Origin: Marinobacter nauticus
GTDB lineage: Bacteria; Pseudomonadota; Gammaproteobacteria; Pseudomonadales; Oleiphilaceae
Direction: 5' to 3'
DNA length: 64,000 nucleotides
Assembly: GCF_003634635.1 (NCBI RefSeq)
Contig: NZ_RBJB01000004.1
Location: forward strand, 682,001-746,000
The position numbers and the translations under genes were made by a program. Every line of letters begins with the position of its first letter. The stretch's first letter is position 1. A model generated the notes under the pieces. The model made no database searches. It saw only the letters and a program-made list of their open reading frames with translations, and was not told the DNA's origin. Shown piece by piece: positions 62,258 through 64,000 of this stretch.

Positions 62258-64000
62258 TTATTCGTACTGTGCCGGTAGGTCTTTGACCGGGTTGGAGATG
62301 AAGTTGAGGTAGGTGCCACCAACCGGAATCTCCAGCGGTAACTTGATGGTTACCAGGCCGATCTGAGAGATTCCCGCCGTGTTGGCTGTCACCAGAAGCT
62401 CATCCGCATTGCCAACAAAATTCACATTACGTTGCTCGATTTGCATACGCCCGTCATCAAAGAAGGTGATGTCTCCTTTGAGGTCGAGAGTGAATGGCCG
62501 GCCATAGAGATCATGGGTGCCGCCCAGTGGAATGACCATGTCTGGAGCGTCCAGCAGCAGGTCCGCCTTGGTGATGAACACTGGCTGTCCATTTTCGCCT
62601 TCAGCGATCACCCCGGGAATGAGTGAGTTGCGTGCGCAGTTGCTACCGGTGCACGAAGGATCATCTTTCGCGTAACGCATCCTGAGAACCTGGGTGTTTG
62701 TCACCGTTTCTTCCTGCAGTGGAATAAGGCCTGCCAGCTTGATCTTGGTGAAAACGCTGATGGAGCTGGTTGCGAGCAGTGTTGGATAGAGATCCACAAG
62801 AATGCCCTCGATCTCATCACCCTCAACGGTTGGATCCGGATCATAGGTACCGGGGCCTTTTACCTCGGTGTTAAGGGCGTAGGTCTGATAAATGAACTTG
62901 CTGCGAGGGCAGGAGACCCCTTCGCCGGCGTCACAACCGACCTGCGCCGGTACATTACCACCTGCAAGAGCGCTGGCTTGAGCTGTTTGATTGCGAACGG
63001 CCAGCTTGGTTGCGTTGGCAGAGGGAGCCCATCCCTCCGCATCACTGCCTTCATGGGCAAACGGCTCGAGGCAGTCGTCGGTATTCTCAAATGCCCGGTT
63101 ACCCTTGCTGCTGTCATAGGGATTGCAGTCAATCAGGAAGTTCGAGTTGGTATCGCGAATGGGAAGGTTCCTCAGCGGTGTGAATACCGTCGAGACCGCT
63201 TCTGTGGCCGTAAAATAGATCACCAGCGGATCATTTCCACCATCCGGGTCGTTCAGACCCTCGAGCAGATCCGTTTTCAGAGCCAGGCCATCGGTGTCGC
63301 AGATTGCGCTGTAGCTCCCGGGCGAGCAGGCGCCAGAGCTCTCTGAGGATGCCAGGGTATAACGATAGTGAGCACCGGGTTCCCAGGGTTGATCCGGAAA
63401 GAACCGCACCCGCTGAGTGTTTTTCTCTAGCCGTCCGGGCACGCTCTCGACAACGCTCACAGTTCCCGCGCCGATACCGGACTGAGTCACTTTCTCAACG
63501 GCGAAGGTCTGGCCGAGAATAAAGGAGTTGATGTCCATCGATTTTGAGAAAACCACGGTGATGGGCCGATCCGCCGGCATTTCACTTACCGGCATGGTGT
63601 CGACTGTTGCTGCCCGTCCTCCGTTATAGGCATCGCCCCTCACATCATAGCACTGGCCAAGCACGCCATTGGCAAGGTCCAGTGCGCTGTGATTGGTTTC
63701 GCAGGGGAAACCGGGATAGGTAGTAAGTGCCAGTGGCGGGCGAACCTCAACGTTGTTGCCTTTGATGGGATCCAGTGAGAAGGTCAGCGTATCCAGGGCG
63801 ACGACATTCCCGGCCAGATCGGAGACGCCGTTGACGCTCACATCATAGGTTTTGCCATGTTCCAGACCGCCGGCTTTGTTCAGGGTTACCGTGGTGCCGT
63901 CGATAGCATGCTGAACGTCAATCGGGGTGCCGTTTTCCGACACCGTGATGCCAGTTTCGATTGATTTCGGATCAAGCGGCTCATCAAAGAACAGAATGAT
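62258..64000 (-). CDS. SbsA-Ig-like-domain surface protein (partial, runs off the window)
   Basis: The frame is open from the stop at 62258 to the window edge, giving at least 580 residues; an internal GTG at 63943 is not the start because the upstream codons continue the family pattern ('IILFFDEPLDPKSIETGITV'). Repeated Big_5/SbsA-like domains show 'VVFSKSMDINSF' and 'GKTYDVSVNGVSDLAGNVVA', followed by a region with Cys pairs and Asp-rich loops ('DTNSNFLIDCNPYDSSKGN'). Likely an exported lipoprotein or surface protein. The N-terminus and export signal are outside the window. Function unknown. Confidence 0.75.
   Translation of the reverse strand: MILFFDEPLDPKSIETGITVSENGTPIDVQHAIDGTTVTLNKAGGLEHGKTYDVSVNGVSDLAGNVVALDTLTFSLDPIKGNNVEVRPPLALTTYPGFPCETNHSALDLANGVLGQCYDVRGDAYNGGRAATVDTMPVSEMPADRPITVVFSKSMDINSFILGQTFAVEKVTQSGIGAGTVSVVESVPGRLEKNTQRVRFFPDQPWEPGAHYRYTLASSESSGACSPGSYSAICDTDGLALKTDLLEGLNDPDGGNDPLVIYFTATEAVSTVFTPLRNLPIRDTNSNFLIDCNPYDSSKGNRAFENTDDCLEPFAHEGSDAEGWAPSANATKLAVRNQTAQASALAGGNVPAQVGCDAGEGVSCPRSKFIYQTYALNTEVKGPGTYDPDPTVEGDEIEGILVDLYPTLLATSSISVFTKIKLAGLIPLQEETVTNTQVLRMRYAKDDPSCTGSNCARNSLIPGVIAEGENGQPVFITKADLLLDAPDMVIPLGGTHDLYGRPFTLDLKGDITFFDDGRMQIEQRNVNFVGNADELLVTANTAGISQIGLVTIKLPLEIPVGGTYLNFISNPVKDLPAQYE

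Overview
The window is chromosomal DNA from a gammaproteobacterium, most likely Marinobacter or a close relative (inference). The grounds are the moderately high GC, Pseudomonas-like gene neighbourhoods (pyrE/crc/rph/yicC/gmk/rpoZ/spoT, oxyR-recG, pilTU opposite yggS-proC-yggT, metX-metW-rdgB-hemW, glnK-amtB beside ubiK-comM), a FadL porin, a DmdC-like acyl-CoA dehydrogenase and an ECF sigma/ChrR pair. Genes are densely packed on both strands. I see no tRNA or rRNA gene, CRISPR array, insertion sequence or prophage.

Layout. 1-9.98 kb: the end of an outer-membrane protein, a GntR regulator, an AraC regulator translationally coupled to cardiolipin synthase, a probable 30-aa small gene, an esterase, a beta-propeller protein coupled to a hotdog thioesterase, a quinone-reductase-like MDR protein, then tcdA with a CPA1 antiporter. 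10-18.98 kb: an accessory-looking part with a 674-aa lipoprotein divergent from a LuxR-type regulator, an acyl-CoA dehydrogenase, an SDR, and an ECF sigma/ChrR anti-sigma pair divergent from an AraC regulator across a perfect palindrome. 19-26.7 kb: divergent speA/speE (polyamines), amtB-glnK with a sigma-54 promoter and NtrC-like sites, ubiK, comM, trmB. 26.7-39.7 kb: the metX-metW-DUF4426-rdgB-hemW run, a dynamin-like GTPase, yggT-proC-yggS, pilT-pilU (twitching motors) and fadL. 39.7-50.8 kb: polA, small envelope proteins, a histone-H1-tailed protein, pyrE, crc, rph, yicC, a UspE-like protein, gmk and rpoZ. 50.8-64 kb: spoT behind a promoter-plus-terminator leader, ridA, oxyR-recG, an HDOD protein, DUF2489, a molybdopterin oxidoreductase and an SbsA-Ig-like surface protein cut by the window edge.

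How the genes work together. Most are housekeeping: nitrogen uptake (GlnK/AmtB), polyamine, methionine, proline and pyrimidine synthesis, nucleotide-pool cleaning (RdgB), stringent response (RpoZ, SpoT), oxidative-stress control (OxyR, ECF/ChrR), DNA repair (PolA, RecG) and carbon-source control (Crc). Lipid functions recur (Cls, FadL, acyl-CoA dehydrogenase, thioesterase), which fits a hydrocarbon- or fatty-acid-using marine bacterium.

No convincing new defence or mobile system is visible. The least explained items are: the 30-aa ORF flanked by a hairpin and a terminator; a nested inverted-repeat element between crc and rph; the spoT leader; the GTPase inserted in a conserved housekeeping cluster; and the ECF/ChrR-AraC and LuxR-lipoprotein loci with candidate operators. 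Starts were moved from the longest ORF to the best-supported codon where a Shine-Dalgarno sequence or family alignment justified it.
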